DNA from: JAEUMG01 sp963805405
GTDB lineage: Bacteria > Pseudomonadota > Alphaproteobacteria > Rhizobiales > Aestuariivirgaceae
Assembly: GCA_963805405.1 (NCBI GenBank)
Contig: CAWDUC010000016.1
Span: 1 to 64,000, forward strand
Direction of reading: 5' to 3'
DNA length: 64,000 nucleotides
Shown here: in pieces, positions 47,291-57,812 of the stretch
Layout of the letters: the number at the start of each line of letters is the position of its first letter
How positions within the stretch are numbered: the stretch's first letter is position 1
Translations under genes and position numbers: made by a program
The notes under the pieces: model-generated
Told to the model about the DNA's origin: nothing
The model's input: only the letters and a program-made list of their open reading frames with translations
Databases searched by the model: none

Positions 47291-47890
47291 TCACGCCTTC
47301 GAGAACAATTCCTCGACGTGATCCCAATTGATCAGATTGTCGACGAAGGCCTCGAGATACTTCGGCCGCAGGTTGCGATAATCGATGTAATAGCTGTGCT
47401 CCCAGACATCGACGCCGAGGATGGGCTTGGCGCCATGCATCAACGGGTTCTCGCCATTGGGCGTTTTCATGATCGCGAGCTTGCCGTCCTTGACGGCGAT
47501 CCAGGCCCAGCCCGAACCGAATTGCGTGACGCCGGCATTGATGAAGTCGGCCTTCATCTTGTCATAGCCGCCAAGGTCGCTGTCGATCGCCTTCTGCAGC
47601 TTGGCGGGCAGACTCTTGCCGCCGCCGTCCTTCTTCATCCACTGCCAGAAATGCACATGGTTGTAATGCTGGCCGACATTGTTCACGAGGCCGGCATTCT
47701 TCTCGGCATAGGCAATCTTGCAGATCTCCTCGACGCTCTTCGAGGCAAGCGGGGAATCCTTCAGCAGATTGTTGCCGTTGGTGACATAGGCCTGATGATG
47801 CTTGTCATGGTGATATTCGAGCGTCTCCTTAGACATATAGGGCTGAAGCGCATCATAAGCGTAAGGAAGGGGTGGGAGTTCGAGAGCCAT
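47291..47890 (-). CDS. sodB: Fe-type superoxide dismutase
   Basis: 199 residues, intact. Metal ligands are visible: His in YHHDKHHQAYV, His in HYNHVHFWQWM, and Asp and His in GVDVWEHSYYIDYRNLRPKY. The GSGWAW segment is standard. FeSOD versus MnSOD is judged from the overall pattern. It detoxifies superoxide in the cytoplasm. Confidence 0.95.
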   Translation of the reverse strand: MALELPPLPYAYDALQPYMSKETLEYHHDKHHQAYVTNGNNLLKDSPLASKSVEEICKIAYAEKNAGLVNNVGQHYNHVHFWQWMKKDGGGKSLPAKLQKAIDSDLGGYDKMKADFINAGVTQFGSGWAWIAVKDGKLAIMKTPNGENPLMHGAKPILGVDVWEHSYYIDYRNLRPKYLEAFVDNLINWDHVEELFSKA

Positions 47891-47996
47891 AGGAGACCTC
47901 CATATGCGGCCAGTTTCGAAAGGGAACCCTATCTAGTCGCTTGGGTTCCCTGGCGCAAGAAACATGGCTATCCTGCTTAACCTTTGAGGAGCTGCC

Positions 47997-48759
47997 ATGA
48001 CAAAGACCGATATCGTCCGCTTTGACCCGAGGGCCACGCTGGAACGCTGGCCCGATATCCCGCCTGAAGAGGTGGCAGAAGGTTCGCCTGTCCAGCGGGG
48101 CCAAATGTGGTTCGACGATAAGGCGCGGGGCCTCACCGCCGGTATCTGGGACTGCACGGCCATGGTGAGCCCCTGGATGGATTATCCGGTCAATGAATTC
48201 ATGATCGTGCTTGAGGGCGAAGTGACGATCGTCGAGCCGACGCGCGAGACGACGATCAGGGCCGGCGAGAGCTTCATACTGCCGAAGGGCCTGCGCTGCA
48301 TCTGGAAGCAGCAGGGCTATATGAAGAAGTTTTTCGTTATCCTCGAAGATTCAATCGAGCGCCCGAAGCGCGATGGATTGAGTTGCATCAAGCTCGATCC
48401 CAAGATTGATCTGGCGCCGTCGACGCCGCCCGGCGCCGACATGCTGATCTCCGGCAAGCCCAGCCAGCACGCGCATGAATATTTCGAGGACGCATCCGGC
48501 CAGTGGACGGTCGGCATTTGGGATACGACGGCCTATCATCGCAAGGTCATCGACTTCCCGCGGCATGAATTGATGCACCTCTATGAAGGCTCGGTCACGC
48601 TTCTCGATGATGAGGGCAACGCACAGACCTTTAAGCGCCGGCGATACGTTCTTCGTGCCACTCGGCAATCGCAATGCCTGGAAATGCGATGGCTACCTGA
48701 AGAAGATCTATTGCATCTTCCAGCCGAAAGTCGCCGCGGCGATAAAGGCGGCGGAGTAG
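47997..48759 (+). CDS. Bicupin protein, frameshifted
   Basis: Two similar halves each have a cupin pattern: WMDYPVNEFMIVLEGEVTIV with AGESFILPKGLRC, and VIDFPRHELMHLYEGSVTLL with AGDTFFVPLGNRNAW. One shift near 48636 hides the second part; corrected the protein ends FQPKVAAAIKAAE at 48759, about 253 residues. Function unknown; cupins of this kind often bind small metabolites. Confidence 0.8.
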
Positions 48760-48771
48760 CAATCGCCCCGG

Positions 48772-49080
48772 TCAATGCGCGAAAAGCAGATAGGCGGCAG
48801 AGAGAATAATGGCCGCATCGACTACCCAGATCACCCGGTCCACCGTTTTGTCGCGAGGGACCTTTCTGAAAGTAATGGTCAGGCCAATGATGCCGAAGAG
48901 AGAAAGGGCCAAGGTCGCCCACAGGGCATAGGGCACCGCAAAATAGACCATGATCGCCAGTGCGGCATCGACGAACGCGAATATCAGGAATGGCTCGTTT
49001 CCCCTGACGCCGAAGCGGGCAATGACCAATGCGTGCAGGAGAGTGTCGAGCACAAGCAGCGCGACGAGAATCAGCAACAC
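48772..49080 (-). CDS. Small four-helix membrane protein
   Basis: 102 residues with four hydrophobic stretches (LLILVALLVLDTLLHALVIA, PFLIFAFVDAALAIMVYFAV, WATLALSLFGIIGLTI, VIWVVDAAIILSAAYLLF). No family recognised. It converges with the bicupin gene. Confidence 0.7.
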   Translation of the reverse strand: MLLILVALLVLDTLLHALVIARFGVRGNEPFLIFAFVDAALAIMVYFAVPYALWATLALSLFGIIGLTITFRKVPRDKTVDRVIWVVDAAIILSAAYLLFAH

Positions 49081-49194
49081 TTCAGGGTTCCCCAGTTCGG
49101 ATAAACTTCACTCTGGCATCGCCCTCTTTTTCCTGTCAATCGGGACCGGCCACATTGCTTGAAATACAGACGAAGGTTGCGGCTCCTGACTAAC

Positions 49195-50382
49195 CTATTT
49201 TAACTTTCCAGTCTGAAATAGCTGTACGCTCAGGCCGCCATGCGAGATGGGCGCGCTCGGTGCCGCGAATGGCAGGCCCGTTGCCTTGGCAAGCCCGGCA
49301 TCGGTGGTAATGAGGCCAACCCGCCAGCCGGAGAACCGCGCAAGCAGCAGTTCGCCCAATGTGGCATGCAAATCCATCAACGGCTTTTTATCGCCTATGC
49401 GCGTGCCATAAGGCGGATTGACGATTACCAGTCCCGGCTTGCCTTCGGGCGGCGCGATTTCACGGATATCGAGCTGTTGAAACTCCGTATACTGGGAAAC
49501 CGCCGCGCGTTCGGCATTGGCCTTACTCATGCGAATGGCGCCCGCATCATGATCGCTGCCAAAATATCGCGACGCTGGTACGACCGGTGCGCCATTCTCG
49601 CGCATACGCTGCCAAGCCTTTTGATCGAAACTCTTCAGAAACTGGAATGGAAACTCCCGCGACCGGCCGGGCTTGAGCCCCATCGCGATCTCGGCGGCCT
49701 CGATCACGAAGGTGCCAGAACCGCACATGGGATCGAGAACCGGTTCCTGCCCGTCATAGCCGCAAGCCCCAAGAAACAAGGACGCCATCGTCTCGCGCAT
49801 CGGCGCCTTGCCGATTTCCTGCTTATGGCCACGCTTGTGAAGCGACTCTCCCGAAGTATCGATGCTGATCGTGCACAGATCGTCCTCGATGCGCACTTTC
49901 ACCGCGAGCACTGCCTCCGCCGATATCGGCGCGCCGAGCCCTTCGTGGATAGCCGTCTTGACGCGCTGTGCGGCTGCACCCGAATGATAGATGCGCGAAG
50001 CCCGGCAGGTCGCCTCGACCTTGACCGGCACATCGGCACGCAAGATGTCGCCCCACGGAAATTTCCGCGCGCGCTTGTCGAGTTGCGCGAGATGCATCGC
50101 CCGAAATGAACCGATCCGCGCGAGGACGCGCGTTGCGCCACGGATTTCAAGATTGGCGCGCCAGACCTCGGCCCAACCGCCTTTGACCGTGACGCCGCCG
50201 GGAACGACGGTCGCTTGCGTGAATCCTTTGGCGCGCGCCTCCGCACACAAGGCGGCCTCAAGGCCTGGCGTAGCAACCAGAAAAATCTCGAGTTCATTGG
50301 ATTGAGGAGATAATGTCTCTTGAACGGGTTCGAGCGCCTTTGCCGGGCGCGGCGGCGGCCCGGGTCGCTTTCTAGAGCGCAT
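49195..50382 (-). CDS. THUMP-domain class I RNA methyltransferase (RlmL N-terminal type)
   Basis: From ATG 50382, 395 residues. A basic Pro-rich leader, then ELEIFLVATPGLEAALCAEA and a THUMP region, then the methyltransferase with DPMCGSGTFVIEAAEIAMGL and the catalytic-type NPPYGTRIG. This is the pattern of RlmL/RlmK-type m2G rRNA methyltransferases, but without the second domain. It overlaps the end of the upstream C45 gene. Confidence 0.88.
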   Translation of the reverse strand: MRSRKRPGPPPRPAKALEPVQETLSPQSNELEIFLVATPGLEAALCAEARAKGFTQATVVPGGVTVKGGWAEVWRANLEIRGATRVLARIGSFRAMHLAQLDKRARKFPWGDILRADVPVKVEATCRASRIYHSGAAAQRVKTAIHEGLGAPISAEAVLAVKVRIEDDLCTISIDTSGESLHKRGHKQEIGKAPMRETMASLFLGACGYDGQEPVLDPMCGSGTFVIEAAEIAMGLKPGRSREFPFQFLKSFDQKAWQRMRENGAPVVPASRYFGSDHDAGAIRMSKANAERAAVSQYTEFQQLDIREIAPPEGKPGLVIVNPPYGTRIGDKKPLMDLHATLGELLLARFSGWRVGLITTDAGLAKATGLPFAAPSAPISHGGLSVQLFQTGKLK

Positions 50383-51442
50383 AGCGTGTATATTGTGCGC
50401 CCTCGGCCGGCATCGGCGCGATGTGCATTTGGCGCTGCGCCGGCTCCATGATGATCGTCGCGACCGTTGCCGACAATGATCCTGAATCGGGATCGAAGGG
50501 CGGCCGGCACACGGCAAAGGGCGTTCCGAAATCATCGGCGAGCGCCCGCTTGACGTCGTCGATGCCGATCGCGCCTTCGGGCAGCAATTTCTTCACCCGC
50601 CAATCGCGATAGAGGCTCTCCGGCACATCATGCAGGCCGGCCTCTTTCAGCTTTGATAGCGCGACAGGGCTGACCCAATGATTGGCGTGAACCAGTAATC
50701 CGTTTTCGGGATAGAGCGGAAAAACCTCATCGGGCGCGCATTCGAAATCAACAGCAAAGCCTTGCGCCCAGCTGAGGATCATGTTGTTCGAGCAGGCCTT
50801 GGGAGTCGTGGCGATCACGCGCATGGCAAGTGCGAGATGCTGCTGTTCGAGAACTTGGCGGCGGATGAGGGGCAGGGGGATACCGCTCTGCTTGTAGTCG
50901 CGATCGCTCTCGAGATAGTTCGCCGAGATCGCTATTCCATTCGCATTGAAGCCCGACCGTGCGAGGCCGCCGGCTTCCGTGAAGGTGAGAATGTCGGGTC
51001 CATCATCGCGGCGAATGGCGAGCACGATTGCGGTGTCGGCGCATTCGGCGAGCCAGTCCCAGTTCTGTGCATGGATGAGTTCGCCGCTGGAACTGCGCTC
51101 CGGCATGACCACGAGTCCGGTGCAGCCATCGGGCTTGGGCTCATGCAGGCGGGCCATGGCGACGATCTCGGTACGGCAATTGATAAGCACGATATCGTCG
51201 AGCGGTAAACGCGCGCCCTCCGCGAGGCCCTTCATCTCCTCGAGATAATGCGCGCCGAATTTTTCGATCTCGGGGATGAAGCGATGGATCAATGTGGAGG
51301 GGTTGCCGAGTCCGAGATTTGCAAGCCGTTTGCGATAGAGATCGGCGCTTATCGCGACGCGCTCGCGCATCGCCTCGCCATAGGCCCGGCCGCGCGCCAT
51401 TGGGCTTCCGGAAATCTCGACAAACGGAAAGGCTGCCCTCAT
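50372..51442 (-). CDS. C45-family autoproteolytic acyltransferase/hydrolase
   Basis: 356 residues, intact. It resembles acyl-CoA:6-aminopenicillanic acid acyltransferase-like proteins: GSPMARGRAYGEAMRERV at the start, the putative N-terminal nucleophile Cys after self-cleavage in KPDGCTGLVV, and ELIHAQNWDWLAECADTAIV. Substrate unknown; bacterial members are amide hydrolases or acyl transferases. Linked to the GNAT gene by ATGA-type overlap. Confidence 0.8.
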   Translation of the reverse strand: MRAAFPFVEISGSPMARGRAYGEAMRERVAISADLYRKRLANLGLGNPSTLIHRFIPEIEKFGAHYLEEMKGLAEGARLPLDDIVLINCRTEIVAMARLHEPKPDGCTGLVVMPERSSSGELIHAQNWDWLAECADTAIVLAIRRDDGPDILTFTEAGGLARSGFNANGIAISANYLESDRDYKQSGIPLPLIRRQVLEQQHLALAMRVIATTPKACSNNMILSWAQGFAVDFECAPDEVFPLYPENGLLVHANHWVSPVALSKLKEAGLHDVPESLYRDWRVKKLLPEGAIGIDDVKRALADDFGTPFAVCRPPFDPDSGSLSATVATIIMEPAQRQMHIAPMPAEGAQYTRYAL

Positions 51443-51906
51443 CCGAGCCGCTTTTCCATGAAAACCGAATAGGGATCATCCGTCGGATAATCGGCATAAG
51501 GTCCGCAGGACACGAAGCCACATTTGGCAAAAAGGCCAAGGGCCTCGGGCTGCAACGTCCCGGTCTCGAGCTTGACTAGGTTGATGCCATGCGCCCGGGC
51601 ATTGTCTTCGAGCGCGCCAAGAATGACCTTGCCGAGTTTCAATCCGCGCGCTTGCGGCGTCACATAGATGCGCTTGATTTCGCCATATGCGGGATCGCGA
51701 TGCCAGAGCGCGCCGGTGCCGATCGCCTTGCCTGCCCGCCGCACCACGAAGAAATGAATGTCAGGCTTGGCCAGCGTCTCGATATCGACAAGATGATTGC
51801 TCTCGGCGGGGTAGAGATCATGGAACATCGCGTCGAGATCGCGCACGAGTTTCACGACGTCGGGCTGGCGCGGATCCTCTCGCGCGATCGTAATACTTTC
51901 GGCCAC
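51439..51906 (-). CDS. GNAT acetyltransferase
   Basis: 155 residues, intact. The acetyl-CoA motif is IYVTPQARGLKLGKVILGAL, with GALWHRDPAYGEIKRIYV before and LVKLETGTLQPEALGLFAKC after. Target unknown. It overlaps the start of the C45 gene and sits nine bases after glutaryl-CoA dehydrogenase. Confidence 0.88.
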   Translation of the reverse strand: MAESITIAREDPRQPDVVKLVRDLDAMFHDLYPAESNHLVDIETLAKPDIHFFVVRRAGKAIGTGALWHRDPAYGEIKRIYVTPQARGLKLGKVILGALEDNARAHGINLVKLETGTLQPEALGLFAKCGFVSCGPYADYPTDDPYSVFMEKRLG

Positions 51907-51914
51907 GATCGCGA

Positions 51915-53128
51915 TCAGGAGAAGGCCTGGATGCCGGTCTGGGCGCGTCCGAGGATCAGCGCATGCACGTCATGCGTGCCCTCATAGGTATTCACCGTCT
52001 CAAGATTGACCATGTGGCGAATGACCTGGAACTCGTCCGAAATGCCATTGCCGCCGTGCATGTCGCGCGCCATCCGGGCGATGTCGAGTGCCTTGCCGCA
52101 ATTATTGCGCTTCATCAGCGAGATCGCCGGCGGCGCAAGCGTGCCGCTCTCGAGCCCGCGGCCGAGCGCCAATGCGCCATGCAGGCCGAGCGCGATTTCC
52201 GTCTGCATGTCGGCGAGCTTTTTCTGGATCAATTGATTGGCGGCGAGCGGCCGGCCGAACTGCTTGCGATCGAGCGTATATTGCCGCGCCCGGTGCCAGC
52301 AGTCTTCCGCCGCACCCATCACGCCCCAGGCAATGCCGAAGCGCGCCTTGTTGAGGCAGCCGAAGGGGCCGCCAAGCCCGCGAGCGTTGGGCAGCAGCGC
52401 GTCTTCCGGAATTTCGACATTGTCGAGCACGATTTCGCCGGTGACGCGAGGCGCGCAGCGAAACCTTGCCCTCGATCTTCGGCGTCGAGAAGCCCTTGGC
52501 GCCGCGCTCGACGACGAAGCCGCGGATTTCGATCGTCTTCGGTCTTGGCCCAGATCACAGCGAGATCGGCGATCGGTGAATTGGTGATCCACATCTTGGC
52601 GCCATTGAGCACATACCCGCCCTGGACCTTTTGGGCGCGCGTCTTCATGCCGCCGGGATCGGAGCCTGCATCGGGCTCGGTCAGGCCGAAGCAGCCGATG
52701 AGTTCGGCGGTTGCAAGCTTGGGGAGATACTTCTTGCGCTGCGCTTCCGAGCCATAGGCCTCGATCGGATGCATGACGAGCGAGTTCTGCACGCTCATCG
52801 CCGACCGATAGCCGGAATCGACGCGCTCGATCTCGCGCGCCACAAGACCATAGGCGACATAGCCGAGCCCCGAGCCACCATAGGCCTCCGCCGTCATCAC
52901 GCCGAGAAAGCCCATCTCACCCAGCTCGTTCATGATCTCGCGGTGGAAATGCTCCTTGCGGAACGCCTCCTGGACGCGCGGCTGGAGCTTGTCCTCAGCA
53001 AAAGCGCGTGCCGAATCGCGGATCATGCGTTCGTCCTCGGTGAGGTGCGATTCGAGATCGAGCGGGTCCTGCCAGTTGAAATCGCTGACCGGCGCGGGTC
53101 CGTGCGCCTTCCGGATGGCTTGGCTCAT
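51915..53128 (-). CDS. gcdH: Glutaryl-CoA dehydrogenase, two frameshifts
   Basis: FAD enzyme that oxidises and decarboxylates glutaryl-CoA to crotonyl-CoA in lysine/tryptophan breakdown. The product starts MSQAIRKAHGPAPVSDFNWQ and has YGLVAREIERVDSGYRSAMS, FGLTEPDAGSDPGGMKTRA and the catalytic-Glu region NTYEGTHDVHALILGRAQTG typical of GcdH. Breaks lie near 52540 and 52457; restored reading gives IEIRGFVVERGAKGFSTPKI. About 404 residues. Confidence 0.88.
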
Positions 53129-53249
53129 GGGGTATCTCCCTGGATTTGCTCCTTAACTGCGCGGAGCGGCCGGGCTTGTCAAATAGGTCCGCGCGCAGCG
53201 GAACCAATGCGCCGCTTCCACGTTTTATTCGGCCTATCCGGGAGGTCGC

Positions 53250-54023
53250 GTGGCTGAAGCTAGTGGAACGGCGAGAATTGCCGATACGGGGAATGTAGCA
53301 GCCGAAGCCGTTCCGGCGCCAAGCCGCGACATGGCCCTCTTTCTCGACTTTGACGGAACCCTTGTCGATATTGCCCAAGCGCCTGATGCGGTGCTGGTTC
53401 CGCCCGATCTGCCGGTTGATCTCAGGCGCGTGCGGGATTTTCTGGGCGGCGCGTTGGCGATCGTTTCCGGGCGGCCGCTTGCCGCACTCGATCGCTATCT
53501 CGGACCGGCAGGACTGATCTTTGTCGGCGAACATGGCGCCATTCACCGTCGTCCGGGCGACCGGCCCTCGCTCGAAACTTCCATGTGGCCGTCGGAATGG
53601 AATGTTGCGCTCGATCTCTTCGCCACTGAAAATCCATCCCTCGTCGTCGAGCGCAAGCTCTCGGGCATCACCATTCACTACCGCCTCGCGCCTGAACAGT
53701 CTGACATGGCGCGCAGCTTCGCCGGCCAACTCACCGCCGCTCATCCCGACTATGCGATCTTCCCCGCCAAGATGGCCTGGGAAATACGCCATCGCGACAT
53801 CGGCAAGGCGAGTGCCGTCAAATACCTGATGGCACAGCCGCCATTCACCGGCCGCGTTCCGGTCTTCATCGGCGATGATCTTGCCGATGAGGCGGCAATC
53901 GCTGCGGTCAGCCGCATGGGCGGCCATGGGCTTCACATGGCTCACGCGTTCGCCAATCGCACCGTGCGCGTACGCGAGTGGCTGAAAAGTTTCATGACGC
54001 TCGATCAGCAGGGTCTGCAATGA
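53250..54023 (+). CDS. otsB: Trehalose-6-phosphate phosphatase
   Basis: 257 residues from GTG preceded by GGGAGG. HAD-type motifs: FLDFDGTLVDIA, IVSGRPLAALDRYLG, the family's VGEHGAI, and FIGDDLADEAA. It removes phosphate from trehalose-6-phosphate. It is the first gene of a three-gene trehalose block with ATGA overlap to the next. Confidence 0.93.
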   Translation: MAEASGTARIADTGNVAAEAVPAPSRDMALFLDFDGTLVDIAQAPDAVLVPPDLPVDLRRVRDFLGGALAIVSGRPLAALDRYLGPAGLIFVGEHGAIHRRPGDRPSLETSMWPSEWNVALDLFATENPSLVVERKLSGITIHYRLAPEQSDMARSFAGQLTAAHPDYAIFPAKMAWEIRHRDIGKASAVKYLMAQPPFTGRVPVFIGDDLADEAAIAAVSRMGGHGLHMAHAFANRTVRVREWLKSFMTLDQQGLQ

Positions 54024-55814
54024 GGCAGATGGATCTTGCCGTGATCGGCAATTGCTCGGTGGCGAGCATCGTCAACGCCGTCGGCCGCCATGTATGGTTC
54101 TGCTTTCCGCGCCTCGACAGCGATCCGGTCTTCAACGCGCTGTTGAACGGCGATGCTCCCATCGCCGGATTCATGGATGTCGAACTCGAGAACATGACCG
54201 AGTCGCGGCAGAAGTATTTCCGCAATACCGCTATCGTCGAAACCGTTCTCTCCTGCGCCGACGGCTCCGGCATCCGCATCACCGATTTCGCGCCGCGCTT
54301 CAAGCGTGACGGCCGCATCGTGCGCCCGCCCTTGATCATGCGCCGCATCGAACCGCTCGACGGGCGCTGCCGGATCAGGATCAGGGTCAGGCCCACTTTC
54401 AACTACGGCGCGGAGAAACCGGAGATCACCTTCGGCAGCTACCATTTGCGTTATGCCAGTGATGGCGGCGTCGTGCGGCTCAACACCGACGTCCCGGTCT
54501 CCTATATCAGCGAGGAAGTATCGTTCCTGCTGGACCGGACAGTCTGCCTTGCCTTCGGAACCGATGAGCGATTGCCCGATCGCATCGATCGCGTGATGCG
54601 CGATTATTACGACGACACGGTCGGCTATTGGCGCGATTGGGTTCGCGATCTCGCCATTCCCTTCAACTGGCAGGATGCGGTGATCCGCGCTGCCATCACG
54701 CTCAAGCTCTGCAGCTATGAGGATACCGGCGCCATCATGGCGGCGCTCACGACATCGCTGCCCGAATTGCGCCGGCAGCGGCCGCAATTGGGACTATCGC
54801 TTCTGCTGGCTGCGCGACGCTTTCTTCACCGTGAACTCGCTCAATCGCCTGAGTGCCACGACCACGATGGAGAATTTCATCACCTATCTGCTCGATTGCG
54901 TGCTCTTGACCGACAGCAAGATCCTGGCTCCGCTTTATCCGATCGTGCCTGCCGTCTCGCTCGACGAGCACACAGCACCGGCACTTTCGGGATTTCGCGG
55001 CATGGGGCCGGTGCGCATAGGCAACGCTGCCCATGGCCAACGCCAAAATGACATCTATGGTTCTGTGATCATGGCCGCGGCACAGATGTTCTGGGATCGT
55101 CGATTGCCGCAGATCGCCGATGCCGATCTCTATCATCGCATCAAGCGGATCGGCACGCTTGCCGCCGAAGGAGCGCTCGAGCCCGATGCCGGCATCTGGG
55201 AATATCGCGGCCGTACCCGCGCGCACACATTTTCCGCCGCCATGTGCTGGGCGGCCGTGCATCGGCTCGGCTATATCGCGATCAAGGTGGGCGAAACGGA
55301 GGAGGGAGCGCATTGGCTCGCTCTTGCCGATGATCTGCAAGCGAAGATCCTCGATCAGGCCTGGAACGCCAAGGGTAATCACTTCGCGGGCAGCCTCGGC
55401 GGCAGCGAACTCGATGCCGCACTGTTGCTGATGCCGGAGATCGGCATTGTCCGCTATGACGACCCGCGCTTCTGCCAGACATTGGAAGCGCTTGAACGCG
55501 GCCTGCTGCGCGACGGATTGATGATGCGCTACACCGACGCCGATGATTTCGGCGAGCCCGAGACGGCCTTTCTCATTTGCACCTTCTGGTATATTGACGC
55601 GCTCGTCGGCTGCGGACGCCGCGATGAGGCGCTTGCACTCTTCGAACGCGTATTGTCCTTGCGCAATCATGTCGGATTGCTGAGCGAAGACGTGTCGCCC
55701 AAGACGGGCGAATTGTGGGGCAATTTCCCGCAAACCTATTCCATGGTCGGGCTCATTCATTCGGCGCTGAAACTCAGCGTAAGCTGGGAGGAGGGGCCGT
55801 GGCGCGCCTCGTAA
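54020..55814 (+). CDS. Glycoside hydrolase family 15 protein (glucoamylase/trehalase-like), frameshifted
   Basis: About 597 residues after one correction near 54775, which restores SGRNWDYRFCWLRDAFFTVN. The (alpha/alpha)6 barrel shows EPDAGIWEYRGRTRAHTFSA with the general acid Glu, and LLSEDVSPKTGELWGNFPQT with the base Glu. The N-terminal domain is a beta-sandwich. It could be a trehalase or a related glucosidase; its place between otsB and otsA suggests trehalose turnover. It overlaps both neighbours. Confidence 0.88.
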
Positions 55815-57199
55815 TCGTTTCCAATCGCGTCCCGGCCTATGGCGATCGCAAGGAACAGTCTGGCGGTCTCGCGGTTGCCCTCGACGAGGCGTTGAAGCAG
55901 GAGACCTTGTGGTTCGGCTGGTCGGGTCAGACGGCTTCGGAGACAGGCCGTAAGCCCACACTCATCCAGCGCCGCGTTGTGACGCTCGCTACCGTCGACC
56001 TCGGCGCTGAGGATTACCAGCGCTTCTATGTCGGTTTCGCCAACAGTTCACTTTGGCCGCTGCTCCACTATCGCCTCGGCATCATGGAATATTCGCGCGA
56101 GGACTATCAGGGCTACCGCAAAGTAAATCGCGACTTTGCAGCAGCGCTTTCACCCTTGCTCAGGCCTGACGATATCGTCTGGATTCACGATTATCATCTC
56201 ATGCCGCTGGCACGCGAGTTGCGCGAGCTTGGACACGCCAATCGCCTGGGTTTCTTCCTGCATATTCCTTTCCCGCCGGCGAGCGTGTTCGATGCGCTTC
56301 CTTGCGCGCGCGCGCTTGTGCGCGACCTCACCGCCTGCGATCTCATCGGTTTCCAGAGCGAAGAGGACTGCAGCAACTTCCTGTCTTGTGCGGTGCGATT
56401 GTCTGGCGCATCGCTTCTCGGCGAGGGACGCTTCTCGCTCGATGGAATTGAATCGCGCGCGACCGCCATTCCCGTTGGCATCGACCCGGGGCGTTTCGCG
56501 CGGCAGGCGGAGCGCGCGTCCAATAGCGAGAACGCCCGGCGCATGCGCGAGAGCCTGAGTGGCCGGCGATTGATCGTCGGCGTCGACCGGCTCGATTACT
56601 CCAAGGGTCTGCCCAATCGCCTCGAGGCCTATTCGCGCTTGCTCGAGCAGTTTCCGGAGCATCGGCTTAAAGTATCGTACTTGCAGGTGACCCCGCGCTC
56701 GCGCGGCGATGTCGGCGAGTATCAGGTGCTTAAGCGCAATCTCGATCGCCAGATCGGCAAGATCAATGGCAAATTCGCGGAGTTCGATTGGGTGCCATTG
56801 CGCTACATGACCCGCGGCCTGCCGCGAACGACCTTGGCCGGCTTCTACCGCGCAGCCGCCGTTGGCTTGGTGACGCCATTGCGCGACGGCATGAACCTCG
56901 TGGCCAAGGAATATATCGCCGCGCAGGAGCCACTGGACCCGGGCGTTTTGATACTGTCACGCTTCGCCGGTGCGGCAGCGCATATGAAGGAAGCGATCAT
57001 CGTCAATCCTTACGACCCGGACGAGGTTGCCGAAGCGATCAATGACGCATTGCACATGCCGGGCGAAGAGCGTCGCGCCCGCTGGGACGCACTTTATGCG
57101 ACCGTCAACCGGGATTCGGCTGCCGCTTGGTGTCAGCGATTTCTGGAAGAACTCTCCGGCAAGAAGCCGGCGATCGTGACGCCGGCGGCTGCCGCCTGA
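55799..57199 (+). CDS. otsA: Trehalose-6-phosphate synthase
   Basis: GTG start at 55799 inside the end of the GH15 gene, 466 residues. GT20 motifs: VIVSNRVPAYGDRKEQSGGL, WIHDYHLMPLARELRELGH, VGVDRLDYSKGLPNRLEA, and LRDGMNLVAKEYIAAQ. It joins UDP-glucose and glucose-6-phosphate. Intact. Together with otsB it makes trehalose for osmotic or desiccation stress. Confidence 0.95.
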   Translation: MARLVIVSNRVPAYGDRKEQSGGLAVALDEALKQETLWFGWSGQTASETGRKPTLIQRRVVTLATVDLGAEDYQRFYVGFANSSLWPLLHYRLGIMEYSREDYQGYRKVNRDFAAALSPLLRPDDIVWIHDYHLMPLARELRELGHANRLGFFLHIPFPPASVFDALPCARALVRDLTACDLIGFQSEEDCSNFLSCAVRLSGASLLGEGRFSLDGIESRATAIPVGIDPGRFARQAERASNSENARRMRESLSGRRLIVGVDRLDYSKGLPNRLEAYSRLLEQFPEHRLKVSYLQVTPRSRGDVGEYQVLKRNLDRQIGKINGKFAEFDWVPLRYMTRGLPRTTLAGFYRAAAVGLVTPLRDGMNLVAKEYIAAQEPLDPGVLILSRFAGAAAHMKEAIIVNPYDPDEVAEAINDALHMPGEERRARWDALYATVNRDSAAAWCQRFLEELSGKKPAIVTPAAAA

Positions 57200-57200
57200 C

Positions 57201-57752
57201 TTAGCGGATCAAGGCCGACAACTGCTTGAATTCGGGCGTCCCGGCGGTGCCCAGCGTTTCGAAAAGCAGCATCTCCGTCGTGACGATCGCGATAGAGGCT
57301 TGCCGCATCCGGTGGAAGGCAAGTTCGGCTGAAGCCTCCGCGCGCGATGACATGGCATCGGCGACGGCATAGACTTCATGGCCGGCACCCTGGAGATCCA
57401 TCGCGGTCTGCAAGACGCAGACATGCGCCTCGATGCCCGCAATGATCACGTGTCGGCGCTCGTGCTGCGTGATCCGCTCGCGAAGTGCCGCATTCTTCCA
57501 GCAGGAGAATTCGACCTTTTCCTGCACGGGCGTATTGCCGATTTCCGCTTTCAGCGGCGCAACCGTATGACCGAGACCCTTTGGATATTGTTCAGATACG
57601 GTGATTGGCAGGTCGAGCACCCGCGCCGCCCTCGCAAGGATGATCGCCTGCTTCAATACTCGCTCTGGCGCCGCCATGGCGGGCAGCAAGCGATCCTGCA
57701 TGTCGATGAGAAGGAGCTGGGCTTTGGCACGATCGATTAGCATTCGAGGCAC
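57201..57752 (-). CDS. Isochorismatase-family hydrolase
   Basis: 183 residues (an inner ATG at 57743 is possible). Asp of the catalytic triad in LLLIDMQDRLLPAM, Lys in VEFSCWKNAAL, and Cys in IAGIEAHVCVLQTAMDL. The substrate is unknown; the family includes nicotinamidase-like and ureidosuccinate hydrolases. It converges with otsA. Confidence 0.88.
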   Translation of the reverse strand: MPRMLIDRAKAQLLLIDMQDRLLPAMAAPERVLKQAIILARAARVLDLPITVSEQYPKGLGHTVAPLKAEIGNTPVQEKVEFSCWKNAALRERITQHERRHVIIAGIEAHVCVLQTAMDLQGAGHEVYAVADAMSSRAEASAELAFHRMRQASIAIVTTEMLLFETLGTAGTPEFKQLSALIR

Positions 57753-57812
57753 TCTTCCTTCTCCCTCGTCAGAGGAGAACTTACGAGAACACCATTGCGT
57801 CTTCCAAGAGAT

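Noticed and set aside
54747..55961. 404-residue minus-strand frame opposite GH15 and otsA
   Set aside because: Antisense of two recognised genes.
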